The translations under genes were made by a program, and so were the position numbers. A stretch of DNA of 64,000 bases, taken from the NCBI RefSeq assembly GCF_963920485.1, contig NZ_OY986431.1, positions 992,001-1,056,000 on the forward strand, read 5' to 3'. This document shows, piece by piece, positions 1-7,799 of the stretch. Numbering within the stretch: position 1 is the first letter of the stretch; the number at the start of each line of letters is the position of its first letter. The notes under the pieces are model-generated. The model was given only the letters and a program-made list of their open reading frames with translations. It was not told the DNA's origin and searched no databases. Origin of the DNA: Cyanobium usitatum str. Tous (lineage in GTDB: Bacteria; Cyanobacteriota; Cyanobacteriia; PCC-6307; Cyanobiaceae).

Positions 1-119
1 TGGTCGTCGGCCCGCAGCTGCTGCAGCGAAGCCTCCATGGTTTGTTCCGGGATGCTGAGGCGCTCCCGGATCTCCACTGGAGCCGTGCGATGACTGAGGC
101 CGACGACGGCAATGTGCAT
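1..119 (-). CDS. hemA: Glutamyl-tRNA reductase, N-terminal part (cut by window edge)
   Basis: Reading leftward from an ATG at 119-117 gives [20 protein letters not shown] and about 20 further residues before the window ends. The start [15 protein letters not shown] is the signature N-terminus of glutamyl-tRNA reductase, the NADPH enzyme that makes glutamate-1-semialdehyde, first committed step of heme, chlorophyll and bilin synthesis. The catalytic Cys lies outside the window. It follows glpX on the same strand after 35 bases, so the two may be cotranscribed. The call rests on about 39 residues only. Confidence 0.9.
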   Translation of the reverse strand, partial: MHIAVVGLSHRTAPVEIRERLSIPEQTMEASLQQLRADD

Positions 120-154
120 GGAGGCTGGCTGGGGTGCTCGGACTACGGCGGGCG

Positions 155-1159
155 TCAGCTCAGCGCGATGCTCTGGGCTCCATCCTTCATGTGAATGGTA
201 TTGGTAAAGCGAGCGGTGTTGTCCAGGTTGCTGATCACCAGGGAGCTGGTGCGGGTGCAGTCCTTCTCGAACTTGACGCCGTGGAACAGCAGGCCATCGG
301 TGATGCCACTGCCAGCGAAGACCACGTTTTCACCGGAAGCAAGCTCCTCTGCTTCGTAGATCTTGTCGACGTCGGTGATCCCCATCTCGTTGAGACGGGC
401 GATGTTGCCTTCCTTGGTGTAGTCGGCCCACTCAGAGGTCTGAGCCACGGCCGGGTCGTACACGAGCTGGCCCTGGAAGTGACCGCCAAGGGCGCGCATG
501 GCTGCGGCGGAGATCACGCCTTCAGGGGCTGCGCCGATGCCCATCAGGCAATGGGTGCCAGTGCCTGCAAAACCGCAGGCGATGGCGGCCTGAACGTCGC
601 CGTCCGAGATTGGTTGAATCCTGGCGCCAGTGGCCCGGATCTCGGCGATCAGGTCCTTGTGACGAGCGCGGTCCATCACGACGATGGTGAGTTCGCTGGC
701 GGCAAGTCCAAGGCACTCGCTGAGGATTTTGATGTTCTCGGTGGCCGACTTACGGATGTCCACCTTGCCCTTGGCTGCCGGGGGCGCAGCCAGTTTCTTC
801 ATGTAGAAGTCGGGAGCGTTGAAAAGTCCACCGCGATCAGAAGCGGCGAGCACCGCCATGGAGCCGCGCTGGCTGTTGGCGCAAAGGTTGGTGCCTTCGC
901 AGGGATCAACGGCGAAATCGACGCCGGGGCCGGTGCCACTGCCTACTTCTTCACCGATGTAGAGCATGGGAGCTTCATCGCGCTCGCCCTCACCGATGAC
1001 GATGCGGCCCTGCATCTGGATGAGGCCCATGCGCGTGCGCATGGCCTCAACCGCTGCAGCATCAGCTTCATCTTTTTTGCCCAGGCCGGTCAGTTCGGCA
1101 GAGGCGATGGCAGCTTGCTCAACGACCTCGAGAATTTCCTGGATGAGGGTGCGATCCAC
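155..1159 (-). CDS. glpX: Class II fructose-1,6-/sedoheptulose-1,7-bisphosphatase
   Basis: 334 residues, full length for the GlpX-type bifunctional phosphatase of cyanobacteria. It dephosphorylates both fructose-1,6- and sedoheptulose-1,7-bisphosphate in the Calvin cycle and gluconeogenesis, in the cytoplasm. Visible marks are the N-terminus [20 protein letters not shown], the metal/phosphate segment [16 protein letters not shown] at 55-70, and the catalytic loop DPCEGTNL at 85-92. It lies upstream of hemA on the same strand and is divergent from rpe, another Calvin/pentose phosphate gene, across a 202-base gap. The long open frame on the opposite strand is its shadow. Confidence 0.97.
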   Translation of the reverse strand: MDRTLIQEILEVVEQAAIASAELTGLGKKDEADAAAVEAMRTRMGLIQMQGRIVIGEGERDEAPMLYIGEEVGSGTGPGVDFAVDPCEGTNLCANSQRGSMAVLAASDRGGLFNAPDFYMKKLAAPPAAKGKVDIRKSATENIKILSECLGLAASELTIVVMDRARHKDLIAEIRATGARIQPISDGDVQAAIACGFAGTGTHCLMGIGAAPEGVISAAAMRALGGHFQGQLVYDPAVAQTSEWADYTKEGNIARLNEMGITDVDKIYEAEELASGENVVFAGSGITDGLLFHGVKFEKDCTRTSSLVISNLDNTARFTNTIHMKDGAQSIALS

Positions 1160-1327
1160 GGTGATCCGGCAGGGGAATGGGCTTCAGTAATGGAGTAGGC
1201 CGGGCGGGACACGGGGTCAGAATCCTGCTGCTGCCAAGCCTTTCGAAGATGAAGCGGCCGCAACTGTATCAGTGCCCGTGGCCATGGGAGCTAGGGGCCG
1301 CTCAAGGCTTGTCTGCAGACCACTTCC

Positions 1328-1333
1328 TACAAT
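1328..1333 (+). promoter_or_regulatory. Possible -10 element for rpe
   Basis: TACAAT lies 29 bases before the rpe ATG, the best -10 match in the 202-base gap between glpX and rpe. A -35 is poor: TTGTCT at 1309-1314 leaves only 13 bases of spacing. No Shine-Dalgarno sequence is visible before the rpe start, which is common in this lineage. The rest of the gap shows nothing recognisable. Confidence 0.3.
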
Positions 1334-1361
1334 CCAAAGCCACCCGATCGGTTGATCCAGC

Positions 1362-2045
1362 ATGAGCGCCAAATCCCTGGTGATCTCCCCGTCAATTCTG
1401 TCAGCCGATTTCTCCCGTCTCGGCGACGACGTACGTGCTGTCGATCAAGCTGGTGCTGACTGGATCCACGTCGACGTGATGGATGGGCGGTTCGTGCCGA
1501 ACATCACCATTGGACCCTTAATCGTGCAGGCGTTGCGGCCCGTAACCAGCAAGACCCTCGACGTTCACCTAATGATTGTTGAACCCGAGCGATACGTAGC
1601 TGATTTTGCCCAAGCTGGCGCTGACATCATTTCTGTGCAGGTTGAGGCGTGCCCCCACCTGCATCGCAACCTTGCCCAGATCAAGGATCTTGGCAAGCTC
1701 GCTGGTGCCGTCCTCAATCCCAGCACCCCTCTAGACACGCTGGACTATTGCCTGGAGCTCTGCGATCTGGTGCTGATCATGAGTGTCAACCCGGGCTTCG
1801 GTGGCCAGAGCTTCATCGACAACCAGGTGCAAAAGATTCGCGACCTGCGCCGCATGTGCGATGAGCGAGGCCTGGATCCCTGGATTGAGGTGGATGGTGG
1901 CATCAAGGCTGAAAACGCCTGGAAGGTAATTGAAGCGGGTGCCAATGCCATCGTTAGTGGTTCTGGTGTGTTCAACCAGCCCGATTACGCCGCAGCAATC
2001 ACGGGGATTCGCAACAGCAAGCGCCCTGGGGCTGTTGCCGCCTGA
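1362..2045 (+). CDS. rpe: Ribulose-phosphate 3-epimerase
   Basis: 227 residues, usual size. Interconverts ribulose-5-phosphate and xylulose-5-phosphate in the Calvin and oxidative pentose phosphate cycles. The TIM-barrel metal ligands are all in place: H36 and D38 in [14 protein letters not shown]69 in DVHLMI and D178 in IEVDGG. The phosphate-binding [12 protein letters not shown] sits at 140-151. The ATG at 1362 begins right before the conserved [10 protein letters not shown]. It stands alone on the plus strand with its own terminator, divergent from glpX. Confidence 0.98.
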   Translation: MSAKSLVISPSILSADFSRLGDDVRAVDQAGADWIHVDVMDGRFVPNITIGPLIVQALRPVTSKTLDVHLMIVEPERYVADFAQAGADIISVQVEACPHLHRNLAQIKDLGKLAGAVLNPSTPLDTLDYCLELCDLVLIMSVNPGFGGQSFIDNQVQKIRDLRRMCDERGLDPWIEVDGGIKAENAWKVIEAGANAIVSGSGVFNQPDYAAAITGIRNSKRPGAVAA

Positions 2046-2052
2046 GCAAGTT

Positions 2053-2088
2053 ACAAGCCCCTCGCAAAGGTGCGTGGGGCTTGTTTTT
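2053..2088 (+). terminator. Rho-independent terminator after rpe
   Basis: ACAAGCCCC at 2053-2061 pairs exactly with GGGGCTTGT at 2076-2084, with an inner CGC/GCG extension after one T:T mismatch, and is followed by TTTT. It begins 7 bases after the rpe stop. On the other strand the hairpin lacks a T-run, so it serves rpe. Confidence 0.78.
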
Positions 2089-2133
2089 AGCCTGGATTTC
2101 CGACGTTAGTTTTTTGGTTTATCGATCCCCGGA

Positions 2134-3054
2134 TCAGCTATCAAAGAACCAGCCGTAGCTGTGCAAGCCAATACCCAGCAGGTTTACACCGATATAGCAA
2201 ACCACGATCACCACCAAACCTGCTGCCGCAACTAGTGCCGGCTTACGGCCCTGCCAGCCACGGATCAAGCGAGTGTGCAAATAGGCGGCATAGACGAGCC
2301 AGCAGATCAGGGCCCAGGTTTCCTTCGGATCCCAGCTCCACCAGCTACCCCAGGCCTCGTTGGCCCACACGGCCCCGCTTACCAGACCAACCGACAGCAG
2401 CAGGAAGCCCACTGTGATCGTGCGGTAGCTGAGCGAATCGAGTTGCTCAACCGCAGGCATAGCCACGCTGCTGAGTTGCAGCTGGGGTGTGGCCAGTTGG
2501 GCTTGGCGATAGCCACCACTGCCGATGGAGCTGCTGCGCAGTTCCAATGAATTGCCGCGGTCAGTGAATAGCACCGCCAACGAAAGCAATGACCCCACCA
2601 GCAGGGCCGCGTAGCTGATCATGATCACGCTGACGTGCATAACTAGCCAGCTAGAGCGCAGGGCCGGCACCAGGGGAGAAGCTTCCTGGAGCCGATCCGG
2701 CAGGGCGAAGCTGGCAAAAGCCACACAGCCGAGGGCCATGGGGGTAGCCGCTGCAGGCACCAACGGCGAAGGCCAGCTGCGCTCCACCAGCAGTTGGGTG
2801 AGGGTGCAGCCCCAGGCGAGAAAGCAGAGGGATTCGTAGAGGTTGCTGATCGGGAAGTGACCCGATTCCCACCAGCGCAACACCAATTGGGCAGTGAGGC
2901 AGAGATTGGCGCCGGCAACCAGCAGGCGCACAGCCGTGCTCGATCGGCCGCCGCTAAGGGACCAGAAGGCCAGCGGCAGGGCGACCAGCAAGAGGGCAAA
3001 CGCCGTCAGACCCAGGCCAAGCACTGGGTCGTTCAACAAGGCGGGCACGGGCAA
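2134..3054 (-). CDS. ccsA: Cytochrome c biogenesis protein CcsA (heme-handling WWD protein)
   Basis: 306 residues with about eight hydrophobic segments. System II heme transporter/ligation subunit that, with Ccs1/CcsB, attaches heme to apocytochromes c on the lumenal side of the thylakoid. The tryptophan-rich [13 protein letters not shown] motif is at 235-247, and candidate heme-ligand histidines are H140, H260 and H298. Its partner ccs1 is not in the window. It is the last gene of the minus-strand unit after the lpt genes, 40 bases behind lptF. Naming varies: bacterial databases call the same WWD family CcsB. Confidence 0.92.
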   Translation of the reverse strand: MPVPALLNDPVLGLGLTAFALLLVALPLAFWSLSGGRSSTAVRLLVAGANLCLTAQLVLRWWESGHFPISNLYESLCFLAWGCTLTQLLVERSWPSPLVPAAATPMALGCVAFASFALPDRLQEASPLVPALRSSWLVMHVSVIMISYAALLVGSLLSLAVLFTDRGNSLELRSSSIGSGGYRQAQLATPQLQLSSVAMPAVEQLDSLSYRTITVGFLLLSVGLVSGAVWANEAWGSWWSWDPKETWALICWLVYAAYLHTRLIRGWQGRKPALVAAAGLVVIVVCYIGVNLLGIGLHSYGWFFDS

Positions 3055-3094
3055 CGAATCGATATCAGCTCAGTGTGGCGAATGGCAGGTGCTG

Positions 3095-4273
3095 TTAGCG
3101 GCTGGCCTGGCGTAACAGATACACGCCGCTACCCAATCCGATCGCCACTGGCAGCCAGGCGGAGAGGTAGGGACTGAGCGTGCCCTTGACCCCGAGCGAA
3201 CTGAAAACAAACGCCACCAAGTAGTAGCCAAAGATCAGCAGGACGCTGAGCCCGAAACCCTGGCTTCGGCTGCGGCGCGAATGGGGCCGCACTCCAAGGC
3301 TGCTACCAATTAAGCCAAACACCAAGCAGACCGCGGGGAAGGCGAACTTTTCCTGGATGCGAACCCGCAGCTTGCGGGCACCCTGCAGATCACTGGCCTC
3401 TCTAAGCAGCCGCTCGGCGGTTCGCGCTTGGCCGATTGTCATTGAATTGGAATCCTTTGGCAGTTTGGCAACCTGAAGCGGCTGACTACCAAGGGGGTAC
3501 AGGTAGCGATCGAAATCAGCTGACGTGGTCGAGCTGTCCGATCCTTCCGTTACTCCAAAGACATGGCCATCAAGGAATTCCCACTGGGCATCGGCCTCGC
3601 TCCAGCGGGCCCGATCGGCACTGAGCAGCACCCGTTGATCTCGGCGTGAGAGGTCAAGCAGGGTGACCTGCTCCATCACTCCTTTATTGAAGCGTTGGGC
3701 ATAGAAAAAGTGGGTAAGGCCCTTCTCCTTGCTGCCGTCTTCCGCGAGTATTTCACCATATTTAGAGAACATGACGTTGTCTTTCTGCTCTCCAGCTACG
3801 GCACGGCCAATCGCTCGGTTGAGGGTGTTTTTGGCCTCGAGCAAGGTGCGCGGCACGATGGCCTCGTTGAAAGTGAAGGTGAGCATGGTCATCACCAGTG
3901 CGATCGCAACGGCGGGCACCACCATTCGCCAAGTGGCAACCCCCACACTGCGCAGGGCGGTGAGCTCACTGTTGCCAGAAAGCTTTGAATAGGTGAGCAA
4001 CGTGGCCATCAGCGTGGCCATCGGGAAGGAGAGCACAAGAAAGGAGGGCATCTCCAGCACAAGCACCCGCACTGCCACATCAAGGGGTAAGCCCGATTCC
4101 GCCACCCGGCGAACAAGCTCAAATACGGCACCTACTGAGAGGGAGACGGCAGTAAATGCAGCCACACCGAAAATCAGCGGGCCGATCAGTTCCGCTAGGA
4201 GCCAGCGATCCAGCAGGGGTAGGTGGCGCCAAGGGGTCAGCAGCTGCTGGCGTGCGCGGTGTGACCAACTCAT
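3095..4273 (-). CDS. lptF: LptF/LptG-type LPS export permease
   Basis: 392 residues of the YjgP/YjgQ family. It has three membrane helices at the N-terminus, a large beta-jellyroll periplasmic domain in the middle (about 120-300), and three helices at the C-terminus ending near VAIGLGSGVYLL. With LptB it forms the inner-membrane ABC exporter that extracts lipopolysaccharide. Only one permease gene is present, so it probably acts as a homodimer or with a partner elsewhere. Its ATG overlaps the lptB stop (4273-4270), implying translational coupling. Confidence 0.93.
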   Translation of the reverse strand: MSWSHRARQQLLTPWRHLPLLDRWLLAELIGPLIFGVAAFTAVSLSVGAVFELVRRVAESGLPLDVAVRVLVLEMPSFLVLSFPMATLMATLLTYSKLSGNSELTALRSVGVATWRMVVPAVAIALVMTMLTFTFNEAIVPRTLLEAKNTLNRAIGRAVAGEQKDNVMFSKYGEILAEDGSKEKGLTHFFYAQRFNKGVMEQVTLLDLSRRDQRVLLSADRARWSEADAQWEFLDGHVFGVTEGSDSSTTSADFDRYLYPLGSQPLQVAKLPKDSNSMTIGQARTAERLLREASDLQGARKLRVRIQEKFAFPAVCLVFGLIGSSLGVRPHSRRSRSQGFGLSVLLIFGYYLVAFVFSSLGVKGTLSPYLSAWLPVAIGLGSGVYLLRQASR

Positions 4274-4998
4274 AGCCGGAAGGATTCTCCGAGATAGTGG
4301 CGGCGCACCAGAGGATCGGAACCAACCTGTTGGGAGCTGCCGGAAGCCAAAATCGATCCCTCAGAAAGGATGTAGGCCCGATCGGTGATCGCCAGGGTTT
4401 CACGCACGTTGTGGTCTGTGATCAGCAGGCCCATGCCCCGCCCCTTGAGCTGGTGGATCAACTGCTGCAAATCCGACACCGCGATTGGGTCTACTCCCGC
4501 AAAGGGTTCATCCAGCAGCAGATAGCGGGGACCCTCCACACCCACAGCCAATGCTCTGGCAACTTCACAACGCCGCCGCTCACCCCCGGACAATTGATAC
4601 CCCTTGCGGTTTTGAAACTCGCTGAGGTGAAAATCCTCGATTAAGCCATTGAGGCGTTGGCGCCTCAGCTCCATTGGCGTGGCACTTTCCTGTAGGGCAA
4701 GGCTCAGGTTGTCACGCACACTTAGTTGACGAAACACACTGGGCTCCTGGGGCAGGTAGCCGATGCCTAGGCGGGCCCGTTGGGGCATGGGCAGCTTTTC
4801 GATTGCCAGGCCATCCATCACCACCTGGCCGGAGTCAGGGCGCAACAAGCCAGTCACCAAACCAAAGGTGGTGGTTTTGCCCGCGCCGTTGGGGCCAAGC
4901 AAGCCAACTACCTCACCTGGCTCCAGCTGCAGCGACACGTGGTTTACCAGTAGTCGTCCGCCGATGGCCAGAGCCACATTGACGAGCTCCAAGCTCAT
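4270..4998 (-). CDS. lptB: LPS export ABC transporter ATPase
   Basis: 242 residues, a complete ABC ATPase. Walker A GPNGAGKTT begins at 35, the signature LSGGE is at 136-140, and Walker B YLLLDEP begins at 159. The sequence closely follows the LptB subfamily, including GYLPQEPSVFR at the Q-loop and LLITDHNVRETL at the H-loop. It powers LptF. It overlaps both neighbours by 4 bases (ATGA-type), so lptA, lptB and lptF should be translated together. Confidence 0.96.
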   Translation of the reverse strand: MSLELVNVALAIGGRLLVNHVSLQLEPGEVVGLLGPNGAGKTTTFGLVTGLLRPDSGQVVMDGLAIEKLPMPQRARLGIGYLPQEPSVFRQLSVRDNLSLALQESATPMELRRQRLNGLIEDFHLSEFQNRKGYQLSGGERRRCEVARALAVGVEGPRYLLLDEPFAGVDPIAVSDLQQLIHQLKGRGMGLLITDHNVRETLAITDRAYILSEGSILASGSSQQVGSDPLVRRHYLGESFRL

Positions 4999-5450
4999 GG
5001 CGTTAGACCTTGCTTTGGTCTTGGCGCATTCATTCGGTAGTGAGTTATCACTTGTTGACCAGGGGTCGGCTCAGCCACGATTCGCTCCCGCTCCACCAGG
5101 TACACCAGCCGTTCAGCCCGAATGCTGTGGCCCGAATCTTGAATTACATCCACATCACCGCTGAGCACCACCCTGCCCTCTCGACTGAAGTATTGGGCCT
5201 GACGGGCCGTGGCCACGACCCGTTGGTCTGGATAAACGATGCGTACATTGCCGGTTGCTGTCACTACCCCGGTGCTGTTATCGGCCTTTTGCAGGTCGGA
5301 TTCAATCGTTACCAGCCCCCTGGTGGGAGTCACCACAGCGGGGGCTGCAAGCGCAGGGAGCAATATTACAGAGAGAAAAAGGGGCAGGGCCGTCAGCCGT
5401 AGGAGCACTGAGCGCGCGGAGGATACAAGAAACAGTTCGGTATGGGACAT
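4995..5450 (-). CDS. lptA: LptA/OstA-like periplasmic LPS transport protein
   Basis: 151 residues with an N-terminal signal segment (about 15-36, ending ALAAPA) followed by an OstA-type beta repeat. The segment runs from VTIESDLQKADNSTGVVTATGNVRI through YFSREGRVVLSGDVDVIQ. In the Lpt bridge this protein would carry LPS across the periplasm. No separate lptC is seen, so it may cover both roles. It overlaps lptB by 4 bases and starts 9 bases after the DUF309 gene. Domain assignment is firm; LptA versus LptC is inferred. Confidence 0.82.
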   Translation of the reverse strand: MSHTELFLVSSARSVLLRLTALPLFLSVILLPALAAPAVVTPTRGLVTIESDLQKADNSTGVVTATGNVRIVYPDQRVVATARQAQYFSREGRVVLSGDVDVIQDSGHSIRAERLVYLVERERIVAEPTPGQQVITHYRMNAPRPKQGLTP

Positions 5451-5459
5451 TGGGTATTT

Positions 5460-5879
5460 TTAATCTGCAGAACGGTTATGGGGCGGCGTCTCAACCAATC
5501 TGGGCAATTCCAAGCCCTCAATAGAACTCTGCCGCTGCAAAGCCAGCAGGCGCTGCATGGATAAGTTGATCAAGGCGACTAAATCTATCTCTAGGGCGTT
5601 AGGCGGACAAGCCTTAAGGCGGCCCAGACCCTCACCCATCAAGATTGTGGCGCCGCGGCAGTTTCCCCTTTCAAGGTGCAGTTCAGCTACTGCGATTTGC
5701 AGAATTCCCTGCAAAACTGGCCGCATAGGGCCAGCGGTTTCATGCCAAAGGGCTTCGAAGCCGTCGTGACAGGCATACCAATCCCCGCTGTTAAACAAGA
5801 ATATGGCCTCGCCCAGACGGGTGTCGACCAATAATCCCTGCTCCTCACTTAGAACCTGCTGCTCAGGATTAGGGCGCAC
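5460..5879 (-). CDS. DUF309 family protein
   Basis: 139 residues. The core FNSGDWYACHDGFEALWHE followed by LQGILQIAVAELHLERGN marks the DUF309 family, a small helical domain of unknown function widespread in cyanobacteria and plants. No signal peptide or membrane segment is visible. It sits between typA (3 bases upstream) and lptA (9 bases downstream) in one tight unit. That links it to LPS export or ribosome function by position only. Confidence 0.85.
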   Translation of the reverse strand: MRPNPEQQVLSEEQGLLVDTRLGEAIFLFNSGDWYACHDGFEALWHETAGPMRPVLQGILQIAVAELHLERGNCRGATILMGEGLGRLKACPPNALEIDLVALINLSMQRLLALQRQSSIEGLELPRLVETPPHNRSAD

Positions 5880-5882
5880 TGA

Positions 5883-7691
5883 TCAACGTTTAGCGGCCTT
5901 TTTAGAAGGCAGTTTGCGCAGTCTGATCGATTGGGGTGTGACCTCAAGCATTTCATCTGGTCCGATGTACTCAAGAGCACGTTCCAGGGTCATCTGAATA
6001 GGTGCTTGCAAGGTGTCAAGCACCTCTGCGCCAGCCGAGCGGATGTTTGTCACCTGCTTTGCTTTGCTGACGTTGAGTTCTAGGTCGGGTGGTCGGTTGT
6101 GTTCGCCAACAATCATTCCCTTGTATACCTTAGTGCCAGGCGTAATAAAGAACTGGCCGCGATCTTCCGCACCCTTGAGTGCATAGAAGGTGGCTGTGCC
6201 TTCCTCAAAGGCAATCAACACGCCATTACGGCGGTTGTCCATGTCTCCCTGCATCTTCCGGTAGTCAAGGAAGGAGTGGCTCATGATCCCCTCGCCCCTT
6301 GTGGCGCGAATGAATTCGCCGCGGAAGCCAATCAGACCTCGAGCTGGCACCACAAATTCCAGCTGGGTGCGGCCGTCATTGGTATTTTCCATGTTCTGCA
6401 TCTCAGCTTTGCGAATGCCAAGCTTTTCTATGCAGCCACCCACCGACTCCTCAGGCACATCCAAAACCAATGTTTCGTAGGGCTCCGATGGGGTGCCATC
6501 AATGGTGCGGAAAATCACCTGGGGCTGGGAAACCTGGAATTCATAGCCCTCACGCCGCATCGTTTCAATCAGGATGCCGAGGTGCAATTCACCACGGCCG
6601 CTAACTGCCCAGCGATCCGGTGAGTCGGTGTCCTCTACCCGTAGGGCGACGTTAGTGAGCAGCTCTTTTTGCAGGCGATCCCGCACCTGTCGGCTGGTTA
6701 CGAATTTGCCCTCCTTGCCAGCGAAGGGGGAGTCATTGATGACGAAAGTCATCTGCAGGGTTGGTTCATCAACCCGAATCAGAGGCAGGGCCTCGGGGTG
6801 ATCGGGGCAGGCGATTGTTTCGCCAATATTCACCTCGTCAAAGCCGGCCACTGCCACGAGATCGCCAGCGCGGGCCTCCTCAATCTCAACTCGCTGCAGA
6901 CCCTGGAAGCCAAGCAACTTGCTGATGCGGCTACGCTTGATGCTGCCGTCATCACGGATAAGGGCAGCAGTTTGGCCAGCCCTGATTGTGCCGTTGTGGA
7001 TGCGTCCGATCATGATCCGACCTAAAAAGTCGGAGTAGTCCAAAGTGGTGACTTGAAGCTGCAGCGGCTTCTCGGGATCGCCAACGGGGGGCGGAACGTG
7101 CCGCAGGATCGCATCGAAGAGCGGCTTCATGTTGTCGCTCTCGGTTTTCATGTCTGGCTTGGCGTAGCCGCCCATGCCACTGCCGAACAAGTAGGGGAAA
7201 TCGCACTGGTCGTCGTCGGCACCAAGCTCAAGGAACAGGTCGAGAACCTTGTCCACAGCTACCTCGGGGTCAACGCGAGCCCGGTCAATCTTGTTTACGA
7301 AAACGATTGGGCGTAGCCCTTTTTCGAGTGCTTTTTTAAGCACAAATCGGGTCTGGGGCATGGGCCCCTCGTTGGCATCGACAATCAGCAGGCAGCCATC
7401 AACCATGCCGAGAACCCGCTCCACCTCACCGCCAAAATCAGCGTGGCCAGGGGTATCAACAATGTTGATACGAATCCCCTCGTAATCGACGGCGGTGTTT
7501 TTTGAAAGAATTGTGATCCCGCGCTCACGCTCAAGATCATTGGAGTCCATCACACAGGTCGGAACTGCCTCTCCCTCGCGGAAGATGCCCGATTGGTTGA
7601 GCATTGCATCCACCAACGTGGTTTTGCCATGGTCAACGTGGGCAATGATCGCAATGTTGCGAATCGGCGTACCTGGGTGTGCACCGCTCAT
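5883..7691 (-). CDS. typA: Translational GTPase TypA/BipA
   Basis: 602 residues, standard length. The G1 loop AHVDHGKTT is at 17-25, followed by [19 protein letters not shown] and NKIDR. The C-terminal BipA-specific domain contains [12 protein letters not shown] and the [20 protein letters not shown] segment. It is an EF-G-like ribosome-binding GTPase needed for ribosome assembly and stress growth. It heads the minus-strand unit running through DUF309, lptA, lptB and lptF to ccsA. The 108 bases upstream carry a short direct repeat listed separately. Confidence 0.97.
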   Translation of the reverse strand: MSGAHPGTPIRNIAIIAHVDHGKTTLVDAMLNQSGIFREGEAVPTCVMDSNDLERERGITILSKNTAVDYEGIRINIVDTPGHADFGGEVERVLGMVDGCLLIVDANEGPMPQTRFVLKKALEKGLRPIVFVNKIDRARVDPEVAVDKVLDLFLELGADDDQCDFPYLFGSGMGGYAKPDMKTESDNMKPLFDAILRHVPPPVGDPEKPLQLQVTTLDYSDFLGRIMIGRIHNGTIRAGQTAALIRDDGSIKRSRISKLLGFQGLQRVEIEEARAGDLVAVAGFDEVNIGETIACPDHPEALPLIRVDEPTLQMTFVINDSPFAGKEGKFVTSRQVRDRLQKELLTNVALRVEDTDSPDRWAVSGRGELHLGILIETMRREGYEFQVSQPQVIFRTIDGTPSEPYETLVLDVPEESVGGCIEKLGIRKAEMQNMENTNDGRTQLEFVVPARGLIGFRGEFIRATRGEGIMSHSFLDYRKMQGDMDNRRNGVLIAFEEGTATFYALKGAEDRGQFFITPGTKVYKGMIVGEHNRPPDLELNVSKAKQVTNIRSAGAEVLDTLQAPIQMTLERALEYIGPDEMLEVTPQSIRLRKLPSKKAAKR

Positions 7692-7751
7692 ACAAATAAA
7701 ACCCTACTTTTTACGTTGAATGGAATCTGTTGACTTGAAGTTTATGTAGAC

Positions 7752-7772
7752 GGAACGTTTGATGGAACGTTT
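7752..7772 (-). repeat. Tandem GGAACGTTT repeat upstream of typA
   Basis: Two exact copies of GGAACGTTT (7752-7760 and 7764-7772) lie one helical turn apart (12 bases). Imperfect outer copies flank them: TTTATGTAGAC at 7741-7751 and TTTACGCAGAC at 7770-7780. The core AACGTT is self-complementary. The repeats lie 60-80 bases before the typA start, in the region expected for its promoter. Operator function is a guess. Confidence 0.4.
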
Positions 7773-7799
7773 ACGCAGACTTAAAGCCATCATCCAACT

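Noticed and set aside
134-1198. 354-codon plus-strand frame antisense to glpX
   Set aside because: Shadow of glpX; the glpX frame has clear family motifs and the antisense translation has none.
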